From assembly GCA_049273855.1 (NCBI GenBank), contig JBASRN010000030.1:1-23388 (forward strand): a stretch of 23,388 bases of DNA, written 5' to 3'. This document shows, one piece after another, positions 15,351 through 23,388 of this stretch (position 1 is its first letter; each line of letters begins with the position of its first letter). The notes beneath the pieces were generated by a model. The model made no database searches. It was not told where the DNA came from and saw only the letters and a list, made by a program, of their open reading frames with translations. A program made the translations under genes and the position numbers. The DNA is from Onstottus_B sp049273855. GTDB lineage: Bacteria; Acidobacteriota; Blastocatellia; UBA7656.

Positions 15351-18300
15351 ATGTCACCTCGTAGGCTATGGACGATAACACACTTCTCCGGCGTTCTCGC
15401 GCCTGGCTGCTTTCGACTCCACCGGTTCGTATCGGGTGTTGGCGTCACTGCCTTCGCAAAGAGGTCAAGAACGCTGATAGCGTTAATGGCGATCGGTGTG
15501 CTGTTGGCAATTCATGCGGCCGCTCCTCATGCCTTCGGCGATTGCCCGTGCGTGGGGGGAACCCAGGTTGTGTGCGGGAATCAAATCATCAGTAACGGCG
15601 CCACGGTGGCAAGCCGTATTCAACTCGATGCTGTGGGGGGCACTTCATGCCCAACGGTTGCGTCGTGCGGGACGCCGCTCGCCGGAACGTTCAGGTTCCT
15701 CAAATACACCTTTACGAACAATACCAGTGGCGCCAGCCCCGATTGCTTCACCGTAACTTTCTCGAGTGCCTGCGATACTGGTGCGGGGGGGGGTGATGCG
15801 ATTTGCAGCGCGGCATATCTCGGCAGCTTCGACCCGACTAATGTCTGTACCAACTACATAGCGGATATGGGCCTTTCCACAGCGACTGCTCCAGGCGACA
15901 CTTACTCGTTCAGCCTGGCCAACGGAGCGACCGCTGTTGTCGTCGTATTTAGCCGTACCACGAACGCACCTTGTACGCTACCTTTCACAATAACGATAAC
16001 CCCGTGCCCGCTCTCGCCAACTGCCGCCACCATGGAATCCTTCACCGCCACGGCCTATGATCGAGGGACTGTGCTTGAATGGCGGACTGGACTCGAAATT
16101 GGCAACCTGGGCTTCAACATCTATCGGGAGGACGGCCTCAGGCGCACCCGGCTCAACTCGCAAGTCCTCGCCGGCTCGGCGCTGCTGGCCGGACCCACGC
16201 TCAACCTCAAGTCGGGGCGATCCTATTCGTGGGCTGATACCGGGCCGGCTGACAAAAACGCCCGCTACTGGATCGAAGACATAGATCTCAACGGACGAAG
16301 TAGTTGGCATGGTCCCGTCTCAATTGACAGATCAAAACCTATCCGTCAACTGCCTCCGCCGGAAAGAGCAAGGATATCGGCGTTGAGCAAGCTCGGAACT
16401 GACGGCTCGCAGCCCAGTCAGTCCGCCCCTCTCGCACGGGCGGCGAAGCCCGCGGAAGTAACTGCTACAGCGCTCGCGACCCAGGCCGGCCTGGCTGCGC
16501 AGCCCGCCGTAAAGATGGCTGTGAAACAAGAAGGCTGGTACCGAGTTACTCAATCTGAGCTCGCCGCGGCAGGGTTCGATACCAGGACACACCCCGCGAT
16601 GCTGCAGTTATTCGTTGATGGCAAGGAACAGTCTTTCAGAGTCGTGGGTCAGGCCGACGGGCGATTGGATGCGATCGAGTTTTATGGGCTCGGGTCAGAC
16701 AGCGCTTCGACCAGTGCCCGGACTTATTGGCTGGTGGCAGGCTCACAGCCCGGACAGCGAATCTCGGAGGTTATTGGAAAGGGAAAACGAGACGCGCCGG
16801 GCAGCTTCCCGTACACGGTCGAACGCAGGGACCGGTCAATCTATTTCTCGTCACTCAGAAACGGAGCCAGGGAGAATTTCTTTGGCGGGGTCATCGCGAG
16901 CGAACCCGTGGATCAATCACTCGACGTGCAGCATCTCGATCGAACCTCGAATGCGGCATCAACGCTTGATGTCTCCTTGCAAGGAGTGACAGAGACGTCG
17001 CACCACGTCAGAGTTGATGTGAATGGAAAATCCGCCGGAGAACTGAAGTTCGAGGGTCAGGCTGAGGGATTGGCCACGATGAAGCTCCAGCAGGGCTCGC
17101 TCAAGGAGGGGTCGAACATCGTGACCCTGACACCGCTGGGCGGGGACGGCGACACCAGCCTTGTAGGATACGTCCGCATTACTTATCCGCACACGTACAC
17201 GGCGGACGGGAATTCGCTGCGGTTCAATGCCGCGGCTAAGCAACGAGTGGACGTCGACGGCTTCACAAGCTCGGCGATTCGGGTGATGGATGTGACCGAC
17301 CCCGATGCAGTCACCGAGCTGTCGGCAAAGGTGCGTGCGAAGAACGGCGGCTACGCTGTGACCGTGAATACTCCAAAGAAAGGCGGCACTCGGCTGCTTT
17401 GGGCGTTCGCCGAAGACAGAGTTAGCCGGCCGGACGCGATTGCCCTTGACCGGCCGTCGAACCTGCGCGAGCCGGGAGCCGGCGCGGACCTGGTGATCAT
17501 CAGTCATCCCGACTTTATCAACAGCGTCGAGCCGCTCAAGGCCTTGCGCGAGAGCCAGGGCTTCAAGGTGGCAGTCGTGAACGTCGAAGACGTTTACGAT
17601 GAGTTCAACTTTGGCCAGAAGTCACCGCAGGCAATCAAAGACTTCCTCGCGTTCGCCAGGTCAAGCTGGGAGACGGCGCCGCGATTTGTCCTGCTGGTTG
17701 GTGACGCGAGCCTGGACCCGAAGGGCTACCTTGGCCGGCCGGATTCCGACTTTGTGCCTACGAAGTTGATCGACACAAGTTTGATGGAGACGGCGAGCGA
17801 CGATTGGTTGGCAGACTTCGAAGGAGATGGGGCGACCGATATGGCGGTAGGGCGCTTGCCGGTCGGCACAGTGGAAGAAACCACCAGCATGATCGCCAAG
17901 ATTATCGGCTACGACAGGTCGATGCCGTCCAACCACGTGTTGCTGGTAGCCGACAGTGTCGACGTTAACGACGACTTCGATTTTGAATCGTTTAGCCACG
18001 ATCTCCGAAGCGCGATCCCTCAGAACCTGATCGTTGGCGAGATTGACCGCGGACAAATGAACCCTGCGCTGGCACAGACCGAATTGCTGGCGAACCTTTA
18101 TCGCGGACAAAAGGTTGTGAACTATATCGGCCACGGAAACATCGACCAGTGGCGAGGCGACTTGCTGACTTCGGCCGACGCAAGAGGGCTTGAGAATTCG
18201 GCGCACCTGCCGTTGTTCGTTTCGATGACGTGTTTGAATGGGTACTTCCAGGATGGGGGGCTGGAGAGCCTTGCGGAATCGCTGCTGAAAGCCGAGCGGG

Positions 18301-18503
18301 GGGGCGCCATCGCGGTGTGGGCTTCATCGGGGATGACCGGAGCTTTCAGTCAGGCTGTCATGAATCAGGAAATGTTCCGGCTGGTTCTGGATGGATCAAT
18401 GACATTGGGCGAGGCCACACTAAAAGCGAAGGCAACCGTGGTCGACAGCGACTTTCGCCGTACCTGGATACTATTCGGCGATCCGACAACCAGACTCAGG
18501 TGA
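15351..18503 (+). CDS. Secreted C25-family (gingipain/PorU-like) cysteine peptidase with N-terminal Cys module
   Basis: 1050 residues; AAGGAGG at 15335-15341 lies 9 nt before the ATG. The N-terminus is long, with a hydrophobic segment at about 41-63 (TLIALMAIGVLLAIHAAAPH) acting as signal peptide. Residues 64-223 repeat the ten-Cys module of the preceding protein (SAAYLGSFDPTNVCTNYIAD, PFTITITPC). Residues 226-325 are FN3-like (YDRGTVLEWRTGLEIGNLGF, NIYRE). About 380-710 resembles the pro/beta region of C25 enzymes (VKQEGWYRVTQSEL). The catalytic domain, about 711-1050, has ADLVIISHPDF, FVLLVGDASLD, the His of NYIGHGN (H928) and the Cys of SMTCLNG (C961), so the dyad is complete. It ends at DPTTRLR with no type IX secretion CTD. 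It should cleave proteins outside the cytoplasm, possibly those sharing its Cys module or the exported peptide encoded next. Confidence 0.9.
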   Translation: MSPRRLWTITHFSGVLAPGCFRLHRFVSGVGVTAFAKRSRTLIALMAIGVLLAIHAAAPHAFGDCPCVGGTQVVCGNQIISNGATVASRIQLDAVGGTSCPTVASCGTPLAGTFRFLKYTFTNNTSGASPDCFTVTFSSACDTGAGGGDAICSAAYLGSFDPTNVCTNYIADMGLSTATAPGDTYSFSLANGATAVVVVFSRTTNAPCTLPFTITITPCPLSPTAATMESFTATAYDRGTVLEWRTGLEIGNLGFNIYREDGLRRTRLNSQVLAGSALLAGPTLNLKSGRSYSWADTGPADKNARYWIEDIDLNGRSSWHGPVSIDRSKPIRQLPPPERARISALSKLGTDGSQPSQSAPLARAAKPAEVTATALATQAGLAAQPAVKMAVKQEGWYRVTQSELAAAGFDTRTHPAMLQLFVDGKEQSFRVVGQADGRLDAIEFYGLGSDSASTSARTYWLVAGSQPGQRISEVIGKGKRDAPGSFPYTVERRDRSIYFSSLRNGARENFFGGVIASEPVDQSLDVQHLDRTSNAASTLDVSLQGVTETSHHVRVDVNGKSAGELKFEGQAEGLATMKLQQGSLKEGSNIVTLTPLGGDGDTSLVGYVRITYPHTYTADGNSLRFNAAAKQRVDVDGFTSSAIRVMDVTDPDAVTELSAKVRAKNGGYAVTVNTPKKGGTRLLWAFAEDRVSRPDAIALDRPSNLREPGAGADLVIISHPDFINSVEPLKALRESQGFKVAVVNVEDVYDEFNFGQKSPQAIKDFLAFARSSWETAPRFVLLVGDASLDPKGYLGRPDSDFVPTKLIDTSLMETASDDWLADFEGDGATDMAVGRLPVGTVEETTSMIAKIIGYDRSMPSNHVLLVADSVDVNDDFDFESFSHDLRSAIPQNLIVGEIDRGQMNPALAQTELLANLYRGQKVVNYIGHGNIDQWRGDLLTSADARGLENSAHLPLFVSMTCLNGYFQDGGLESLAESLLKAERGGAIAVWASSGMTGAFSQAVMNQEMFRLVLDGSMTLGEATLKAKATVVDSDFRRTWILFGDPTTRLR

Positions 18504-18535
18504 TCGGCAGGGGCTATCAAATTCAAGGAGACCTC

Positions 18536-19015
18536 ATGAAGACAACAGAACAGTCGATACCTCGCGCGCGAGAAGAAGGGCTGGTGGTCCAGGAAATGCC
18601 CGACGAGTTGCTGGTCTATGATCTCGCTCGCCATAAAGCCCATTGCTTGAACCAGACTGCCGCGTTGGTCTGGAAGCGTTGCGATGGCAAGACCAGCAGC
18701 AAGCAAATCGCTCACCTCTTGGAAAAGCACACGGAGTGTCCAGTGGACGAGGCGGTGGTATTGCTAGCGTTTGATCAACTGGCAAAGGCGCACTTGCTGC
18801 AAGCCGAGGCAGGAAAGTGGCTTGAGTCTGCTGGGATCTCGCGCCGCGAGGTAATACGACGGATCGGGGTCGCCGCTGCTGTGTCCTTGCCGATAGTGAC
18901 GAGCATCATAGCGCCTAATGCCGCTCAAGCTGCGAATTGTCTCACTGCTGGGACGTCGTGTAGCGCCCCTGCCCAGTGCTGTTCGGGTGTGTGCACCGCA
19001 GGCGCCTGCACATAA
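18536..19015 (+). CDS. PqqD-domain protein with SRR/hydrophobic export segment and C-terminal six-Cys knottin-like tail
   Basis: 159 residues; AAGGAG at 18525-18530 sits 5 nt before ATG 18536, and the gene follows the C25 peptidase by 32 nt, so they are probably co-transcribed. Residues about 14-90 are a PqqD-like domain (GLVVQEMPDELLVYDLARHK, then HCLNQTAALVWKRCDG and DEAVVLLAFDQLAKAHLL), the winged-helix fold used as peptide-recognition element in RiPP systems. Residues 102-132 read SRREVIRRIG followed by a hydrophobic run and NAAQA, like a Tat-type signal placed internally, with an A-x-A site before A133. The last 27 residues hold six cysteines spaced C-x6-C-x5-CC-x3-C-x4-C, the order of inhibitor-cystine-knot peptides. 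I infer an N-in/C-out protein that presents or releases a small disulfide-rich peptide. No radical-SAM or other RiPP enzyme is visible nearby. The family itself is not one I can name. Confidence 0.82.
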   Translation: MKTTEQSIPRAREEGLVVQEMPDELLVYDLARHKAHCLNQTAALVWKRCDGKTSSKQIAHLLEKHTECPVDEAVVLLAFDQLAKAHLLQAEAGKWLESAGISRREVIRRIGVAAAVSLPIVTSIIAPNAAQAANCLTAGTSCSAPAQCCSGVCTAGACT

Positions 19016-19071
19016 AATCAGGCGCGGCTTGGTCCCGATCCCGACATAACCGCTGAAAACAATCTCTCCGG

Positions 19072-19114
19072 GGAGTTGGTCGCCCGTTGCTCGACGGAGC
19101 ATGGCGCCAACTCC
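19072..19114 (+). terminator. Extended hairpin downstream of the PqqD-domain gene
   Basis: GGAGTTGG-T-CGCC (19072-19084) pairs with GGCGCCAACTCC (19103-19114) through 12 pairs with one bulged T; the tip is TGCTC-GACG-GAGCA (19088-19101). It begins 57 nt after the stop at 19015. No T-run follows. It probably ends the 15351-19015 transcript or is a stable 3' RNA structure. In the rest of the gene-free stretch 19016-19345 I see only the ribosome binding site of the next gene. Confidence 0.42.
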
Positions 19115-19345
19115 TCACGAACTTAGAACGCCAGCCAAGAACTTCAGTCTGCTCTCGCGCGCTGTTCAACGTTTTACAAGGACTTTCGCTTAACCGTCCC
19201 GAACAATCCCTTCGTTCACCCTTCCTTCCGCGCTTTGAAAGTCCCGATCCCGCGTGTTATGAAGAGTGCTCCGAGCGAACGCGGCTGATCGGTGTGACGG
19301 CGGTGTTGACAGTCCTACTTGGCCGGAGTCAAAGGAGTAATTTCC

Positions 19346-22300
19346 ATGAGAACGAGTCGCGTAAGGCGCAGCTCTGCGTTCATCTGTTTTGCGGCGCTGA
19401 TGATTTCGACCTTTGCTTTGCACTCGACGGCTCGCGCGCAGCAGCGCGGCTATGATCAGAGCCTGCTCAAAGGCTTGCAGTGGCGAAGCATCGGTCCATA
19501 TCGAGGAGGCCGCGCTACCGCCGTTGCCGGCGTCACGTCGCAGCCGAATGTCTTCTACTTCGGAGCCACCGGCGGCGGAGTCTGGAAGACCACCGACGGG
19601 GGCATCAACTGGGACAACGTATCGGACGAGTACTTCAAGACAGGCTCGGTCGGAGCGATCGGCGTAGCAGAGTCCGACCCGAACGTGATCTACGTCGGGA
19701 TGGGCGAGGTTCCCATTCGCGGCAACTTCTCGCACGGAGACGGCGTGTACAAATCGACCGACGCGGGCAAGACCTGGAAGCACGCCGGTCTGGAAGACAC
19801 TCGCCAGATTGGCCGGGTCCGAGTGCACCCCAAAAATCCTGACATCGTTTTTGTAGCCGCTCTCGGTCATGTGTTTGGGCCAAACGAACAGCGGGGCGTT
19901 TTTCGCTCGAACGACGGCGGCAAGACCTGGCAGAAGGTGTTCTTTCGCAGCAGCCAGGCCGGCGCCGTTGATTTGATACTCGACCCGAGCAACCCGAACA
20001 TCATCTACGCCGCGTTTTGGGAAGTCTATCGCCGGCCGTGGACGCTCGAGAGCGGCGGACCTGGGAGCGGCATCTTCAAATCGACCGACGGAGGCGACAC
20101 CTGGAACGAGATCGGCCGCAATCAAGGATTGCCCAAAGGCGTGACAGGCAAGATCGGTATTACGGTTTCGCCGGTGAACTCCGAGCGAGTGTGGGCCATT
20201 GTCGAAGCGGATGACGGCGGTGTATTTCGTTCCGACAACGGCGGCAAGACCTGGATAAAAGTAAACGAAGAGCGCAGGCTTCGGCAGCGCGCGTGGTACT
20301 ACACCCGTATATACGCAGACACTCAAAATGCCGACGCGGTCTACGTGCTAAACACCGGCTTCTATAAATCGAACGACGGCGGGCGGAGCTACTCGAGCAT
20401 AAGCGTGCCGCACGGCGACAATCATGATCTGTGGATTGCGCCGGGCGATGCGATGCGAATGATCAACTCGAACGACGGCGGCGCGAACGTCAGCTACAAC
20501 GGCGGCCGGAGCTGGACGGAACAGGATCAGGCGACCGCGCAGTTCTATCGCGTGGCTGTGGACAATGATTTTCCATACAACATCTACGGCGCTCAACAAG
20601 ACAACTCGACGGTTAAGATAGCGAGCCGCACGACTGACTTTGGCATCGACCGCCCCCACTGGTTCGACGTAGGCGGCGGCGAAAGCGGCTGGATCGCGCC
20701 CAGCCCCAGGGACTCGAACATCGTGTTCGCGGGATCGTATGGCGGGTTGGTTACACGCTATGACCATCGCACCGGACAAACGCGCAACGTGACGCCGTGG
20801 CCCGACAACCCGATGGGCGCGGGCGCGGCGGACTTGAAGTACCGCTTCCAATGGAACTTCCCGATAGTCTTTTCTCCGCACGATCAGGACACCATTTACG
20901 CGGGCGGGAATGTGCTGTTCAAGTCAACAAACGAAGGTCAGACCTGGCAGCCGATCAGCAGCGACCTGACCCGAAACGATAAGTCCAAGCAGGGCTCATC
21001 CGGCGGCCCGATCACCAAGGACAACACAAGCATCGAGTATTACTGCACGATCTTTACTGTGATGGAATCGCAGCTTGAGAAGGGAGTCATCTGGGTTGGC
21101 TCGGACGACGGGCTGGTTCACGTGACGCGCGACGGCGGCAAGAACTGGCAGAAGGTCACTCCGCCGGATATGCCCGAGTGGATTCAGATCAACTCGATCG
21201 ATGTTTCTTCGCTTGATGCGGGAACGGCCTATGTTGCAGCCACGATGTACAAGCACGACGATTTCAAGCCGTATCTTTTCAAGACCAGCGATTACGGCAA
21301 GACCTGGAAGAAGATCACCAGCGGCATTCCAGACAACGCTTTCACACGCGTGGTTCGAGAAGACCCAAACCGGCGCGGCTTGCTGTACGCGGGAACTGAG
21401 ACGGGGATTTACGTCTCGTTCGACGATGGCGCCAACTGGCAATCGCTTCGACTCAACCTGCCGATCGTGCCCATCACCGACCTGGCGATTCACAAGCGCG
21501 AGAAAGACCTGGTAGCGGCCACGCAAGGCAGAAGCTTCTGGGTGTTGGACGACGCTACGGTGCTTCATCAGATGGCTGATGCGGCGAGGGCTGACGCGTA
21601 CCTGTTCAAACCGGAAGACTCGTATCGAATGCCGGGGGGAGGGGGCTTCTTGCCGCGCGACGCGACTGTCGGTCAGAACCCACCCGCGGGCGTGGTGATC
21701 TATTACCACTTGAAGAGCAAGCCTTCCAGCGATGTGTCGATCGAGATAGTTGACGCCTCCGGAAAGTCAGTCAAGAAACTCAGCAGCAAGGCGCCCGACT
21801 CACAAGGCGCGCCAGTCCAGCCTTCAGGTGAGGGAGGCTTCGGCGGGGGTGGCGCGGCTGCTCGCCCGCCTGCGGAAACGGGCCTGAATCGCTTCGTCTG
21901 GGACTTGAGGTATCAGGAAGCGACGCGATTCCCGGGAGTGATCTTGTGGGCAGGTGAGACTCGCGGCCCGCGCGCTTCGCCGGGAGCCTATCAGGTGAAG
22001 CTCGCGGTCGACGGTAAGACGATGACTCAGAACTTCGAGGTGAAGAAAGACCCGCGCATCGCAACCACTCAGGAGGAGTTCGCGAAGCAGTTCGACCTGC
22101 TGATAAGGATTCGCGACAAGTTCAACGAGACAAGCCAGGCGGTGCTTCAGATTCGCGACGTGCGCAAGCAGATCGACGACGTAACCAACCGTGTCAAGGA
22201 CCAGCCGAGCGGCAATGCGATTGCCGGCGCCGCCAGATCGCTCAATGCTAAGTTGACCGCGGTTGAAGAGGAGCTGTATCAGACGAAGAACCAGAGCAGC

Positions 22301-22549
22301 CAGGACCCATTGAATTATCCGATACGATTGAACAACAAGCTTGCGGCGCTTGCGGGAGTGGTGGCCGAGGCAGACGCGGCGCCCACTGATCAATCGCTCG
22401 TCGTCTTCGCGGAGCTTGAGGCTCAGATCGATGCTCAACTGCAGAAGCTTGCCGCGATCATACGCGCGGACCTGCCGGCATTCAACAAGCTCGTGCGGGA
22501 TCAGGACGTCCCGGCGGTGATCGTGAAGGCAAAGGCAAGTGCTAACTAG
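19346..22549 (+). CDS. Exported VPS10/sortilin-like BNR-repeat protein
   Basis: 1067 residues from ATG 19346; AAAGGAG at 19331-19337 lies 8 nt upstream, preferred over an in-frame ATG at 19319. A signal peptide ends at about A31 (STARA/QQRG). The mature N-terminus (LQWRSIGPYRGGRATAVAGV) and at least nine Asp-box/BNR-like motifs mark one or two large beta-propellers: KTTDGGINW, KSTDAGKTW, RSNDGGKTW, KSTDGGDTW, RSDNGGKTW, KSTNEGQTW, VTRDGGKNW, KTSDYGKTW and SFDDGANW. After about residue 750 there is an Ig/FlgD-like region (RFVWDLRYQEATRFPGVILW, YQVKLAVDGK) and a helical tail (FDLLIRIRDKFNETSQAVLQ). Such proteins are abundant in Acidobacteriota and Bacteroidetes and are often labelled glycosyl hydrolase, but the sequence shows no proven catalytic site. 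Likely periplasmic or surface-exposed binding protein or hydrolase. Confidence 0.9.
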   Translation: MRTSRVRRSSAFICFAALMISTFALHSTARAQQRGYDQSLLKGLQWRSIGPYRGGRATAVAGVTSQPNVFYFGATGGGVWKTTDGGINWDNVSDEYFKTGSVGAIGVAESDPNVIYVGMGEVPIRGNFSHGDGVYKSTDAGKTWKHAGLEDTRQIGRVRVHPKNPDIVFVAALGHVFGPNEQRGVFRSNDGGKTWQKVFFRSSQAGAVDLILDPSNPNIIYAAFWEVYRRPWTLESGGPGSGIFKSTDGGDTWNEIGRNQGLPKGVTGKIGITVSPVNSERVWAIVEADDGGVFRSDNGGKTWIKVNEERRLRQRAWYYTRIYADTQNADAVYVLNTGFYKSNDGGRSYSSISVPHGDNHDLWIAPGDAMRMINSNDGGANVSYNGGRSWTEQDQATAQFYRVAVDNDFPYNIYGAQQDNSTVKIASRTTDFGIDRPHWFDVGGGESGWIAPSPRDSNIVFAGSYGGLVTRYDHRTGQTRNVTPWPDNPMGAGAADLKYRFQWNFPIVFSPHDQDTIYAGGNVLFKSTNEGQTWQPISSDLTRNDKSKQGSSGGPITKDNTSIEYYCTIFTVMESQLEKGVIWVGSDDGLVHVTRDGGKNWQKVTPPDMPEWIQINSIDVSSLDAGTAYVAATMYKHDDFKPYLFKTSDYGKTWKKITSGIPDNAFTRVVREDPNRRGLLYAGTETGIYVSFDDGANWQSLRLNLPIVPITDLAIHKREKDLVAATQGRSFWVLDDATVLHQMADAARADAYLFKPEDSYRMPGGGGFLPRDATVGQNPPAGVVIYYHLKSKPSSDVSIEIVDASGKSVKKLSSKAPDSQGAPVQPSGEGGFGGGGAAARPPAETGLNRFVWDLRYQEATRFPGVILWAGETRGPRASPGAYQVKLAVDGKTMTQNFEVKKDPRIATTQEEFAKQFDLLIRIRDKFNETSQAVLQIRDVRKQIDDVTNRVKDQPSGNAIAGAARSLNAKLTAVEEELYQTKNQSSQDPLNYPIRLNNKLAALAGVVAEADAAPTDQSLVVFAELEAQIDAQLQKLAAIIRADLPAFNKLVRDQDVPAVIVKAKASAN

Positions 22550-22564
22550 GGTCTTGAAAGTAAC

Positions 22565-23388
22565 TTACTCGCCCGCGACTCGCATCGTGTCGGGATTCCA
22601 ACCAAACACTCGGTTCTCGAAATAGCTTCGATTGGTAAGCAGCGCCGGGCCGGCCGCTCGCAATCCGAACGCCGCATCTTCGACCACCGGTTTCCGCGAA
22701 CGCACCGAGTTGAAAAAGTTCGTGAAGTGATCGAGCGAGTCGCTGTAGCCCGGGGGCGGCAGGTACGTTTCTTCTTTTGACTCACGAAGCCGTGATTTGT
22801 TCTCCGGGTACTTCGAGCGATACGACTTGATGAACTCCTCCTGCAATGCCTTGGGAAACGTGTCGATCGAGTAGCCGGGTTCCGCGGGGCGTTGCTTGCG
22901 CGTGACCGAGACACCGTTGGCTATAGTCATCACTGCGTCGCTTCCGACGAAACGAAATCCCGAGCTTTCGAACTGGTTCGGCTCGACGCTGCCATCCGCG
23001 AAATTGACTCTCAGAGCCAGATTGAAGGCCGCGCGTTCCGAGGTCTTCTCATAATCGTACAGACCCAGTAGTAAGTCGGGCACGTCGCGCCCATCATTCC
23101 AGAAGCGTATGCCTCCCGTAGCAAGCACCCGGCCCGGACCGTTGGATCCGGTGATAAAGTGAATTCCCGAGAACAGGTGAATGAACAGATCGCCACCGAT
23201 CCCCGTCCCGTAGTCGCGGTAGTTGCGCCAGCGGAACAATCGTATCGGCTCGAACGGGACGCGCGGCGCCCTGCCAAGAAAGCGGTCCCAGTCGATCGTC
23301 TGCGGCGACGCGTCGGGCGGAATGGAATACTGCCAGGCGGCGATGGGCGAGCGGCGATGGATCCACGCTTCTATCAGGTTCAACTCGC
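22565..23388 (-). CDS. Gfo/Idh/MocA-family oxidoreductase, C-terminal part (5' end outside window)
   Basis: Reading on the minus strand from the window edge gives about 274 residues to the stop at 22565-22567; the frame is open at the edge, so the TTG at 23383 is not a real start and the N-terminal NAD(P)-binding Rossmann domain lies outside. Visible features of the C-terminal domain: ELNLIEAWIHRRSPIAAWQY, IDWDRFLGRAPRVPFEPIRL, FRWRNYRDYGTGIGGDLFIH, and DHFTNFFNSVRSRKPVVEDA. The W-R-x-Y-x-D-Y-G-x-G-x-x-G-D segment with HLFSGIHF is typical of the bacterial-type MocA C-terminal domain that holds the catalytic His/substrate pocket. These enzymes oxidise or reduce sugars or sugar-like compounds with NAD(P). 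The gene converges with the VPS10-like gene, 15 nt apart, leaving no room for separate terminators. Confidence 0.85.
   Translation of the reverse strand, partial: ELNLIEAWIHRRSPIAAWQYSIPPDASPQTIDWDRFLGRAPRVPFEPIRLFRWRNYRDYGTGIGGDLFIHLFSGIHFITGSNGPGRVLATGGIRFWNDGRDVPDLLLGLYDYEKTSERAAFNLALRVNFADGSVEPNQFESSGFRFVGSDAVMTIANGVSVTRKQRPAEPGYSIDTFPKALQEEFIKSYRSKYPENKSRLRESKEETYLPPPGYSDSLDHFTNFFNSVRSRKPVVEDAAFGLRAAGPALLTNRSYFENRVFGWNPDTMRVAGE

Noticed and set aside
19306..19334. TTGACA promoter before the VPS10-like gene
   Set aside because: The -35 is perfect, but at 17-nt spacing the -10 would be TCAAAG, and it overlaps the region just before the ribosome binding site.
19190..20326. 378-codon minus-strand open frame
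   Set aside because: It lies antisense to the VPS10-like gene with its Asp-box motifs; its translation shows no domain or signal.

Overview
The window looks like a chromosomal segment of a diderm, GC-rich soil-type bacterium, most probably an Acidobacteriota (Blastocatellia-like). This rests on family content: a TonB receptor with an N-terminal carboxypeptidase-regulatory domain, a very large VPS10/sortilin-like BNR-repeat exported protein, an S9 peptidase with PD40 blades, Tat signals and clear Shine-Dalgarno sites. The assignment is inference. No rRNA, tRNA, IS element or CRISPR array was seen.

Layout. (1) 1-557: remnant of a type II toxin-antitoxin pair, a DUF433 antitoxin overlapping a PIN-like toxin that carries an in-frame TGA. 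(2) 632-4042: metabolic genes, an acyl-CoA dehydrogenase and an exported S9 prolyl oligopeptidase-family peptidase. (3) 4150-8358: ECF sigma factor, zinc-finger anti-sigma factor and TonB-dependent receptor, with an ECF-like promoter just ahead of the sigma gene. (4) 8359-8721: gene-free stretch with a near-perfect palindrome and about 3.4 copies of a 50-nt tandem repeat. (5) 8722-11493: two related GNAT acetyltransferases, two DUF6916-type small proteins (one with a Tat signal) and a phage-tail-collar (Mdp-like) protein. (6) 11494-11905: gene-free but rich in inverted repeats. (7) 11906-19015: secreted-protein cluster, comprising a giant Cys-rich repeat protein, a C25 (gingipain/PorU-like) peptidase whose N-terminus carries the same Cys module, and a PqqD-domain protein ending in a secretion-like segment and a 6-Cys knottin-like tail. 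(8) 19346-22549: exported VPS10/BNR protein. (9) 22565-23388 (minus): C-terminal part of a Gfo/Idh/MocA oxidoreductase.

How they may work together. The strongest candidate for something undescribed is the 15351-19015 pair, and perhaps the 11906 gene. A peptidase of the caspase/gingipain fold is followed 32 nt later by a protein joining a PqqD/RRE-like domain, an SRR-containing hydrophobic segment with an A-x-A site, and a Cys-rich mini-peptide. This could be a self-contained precursor for an exported disulfide-rich peptide. The second candidate is the GNAT / DUF6916 / tail-collar neighbourhood, in which acetyltransferase and DUF6916 are both duplicated although nothing else phage-like is present. 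Both functional readings are inference; the domain content and gene order are seen in the sequence.
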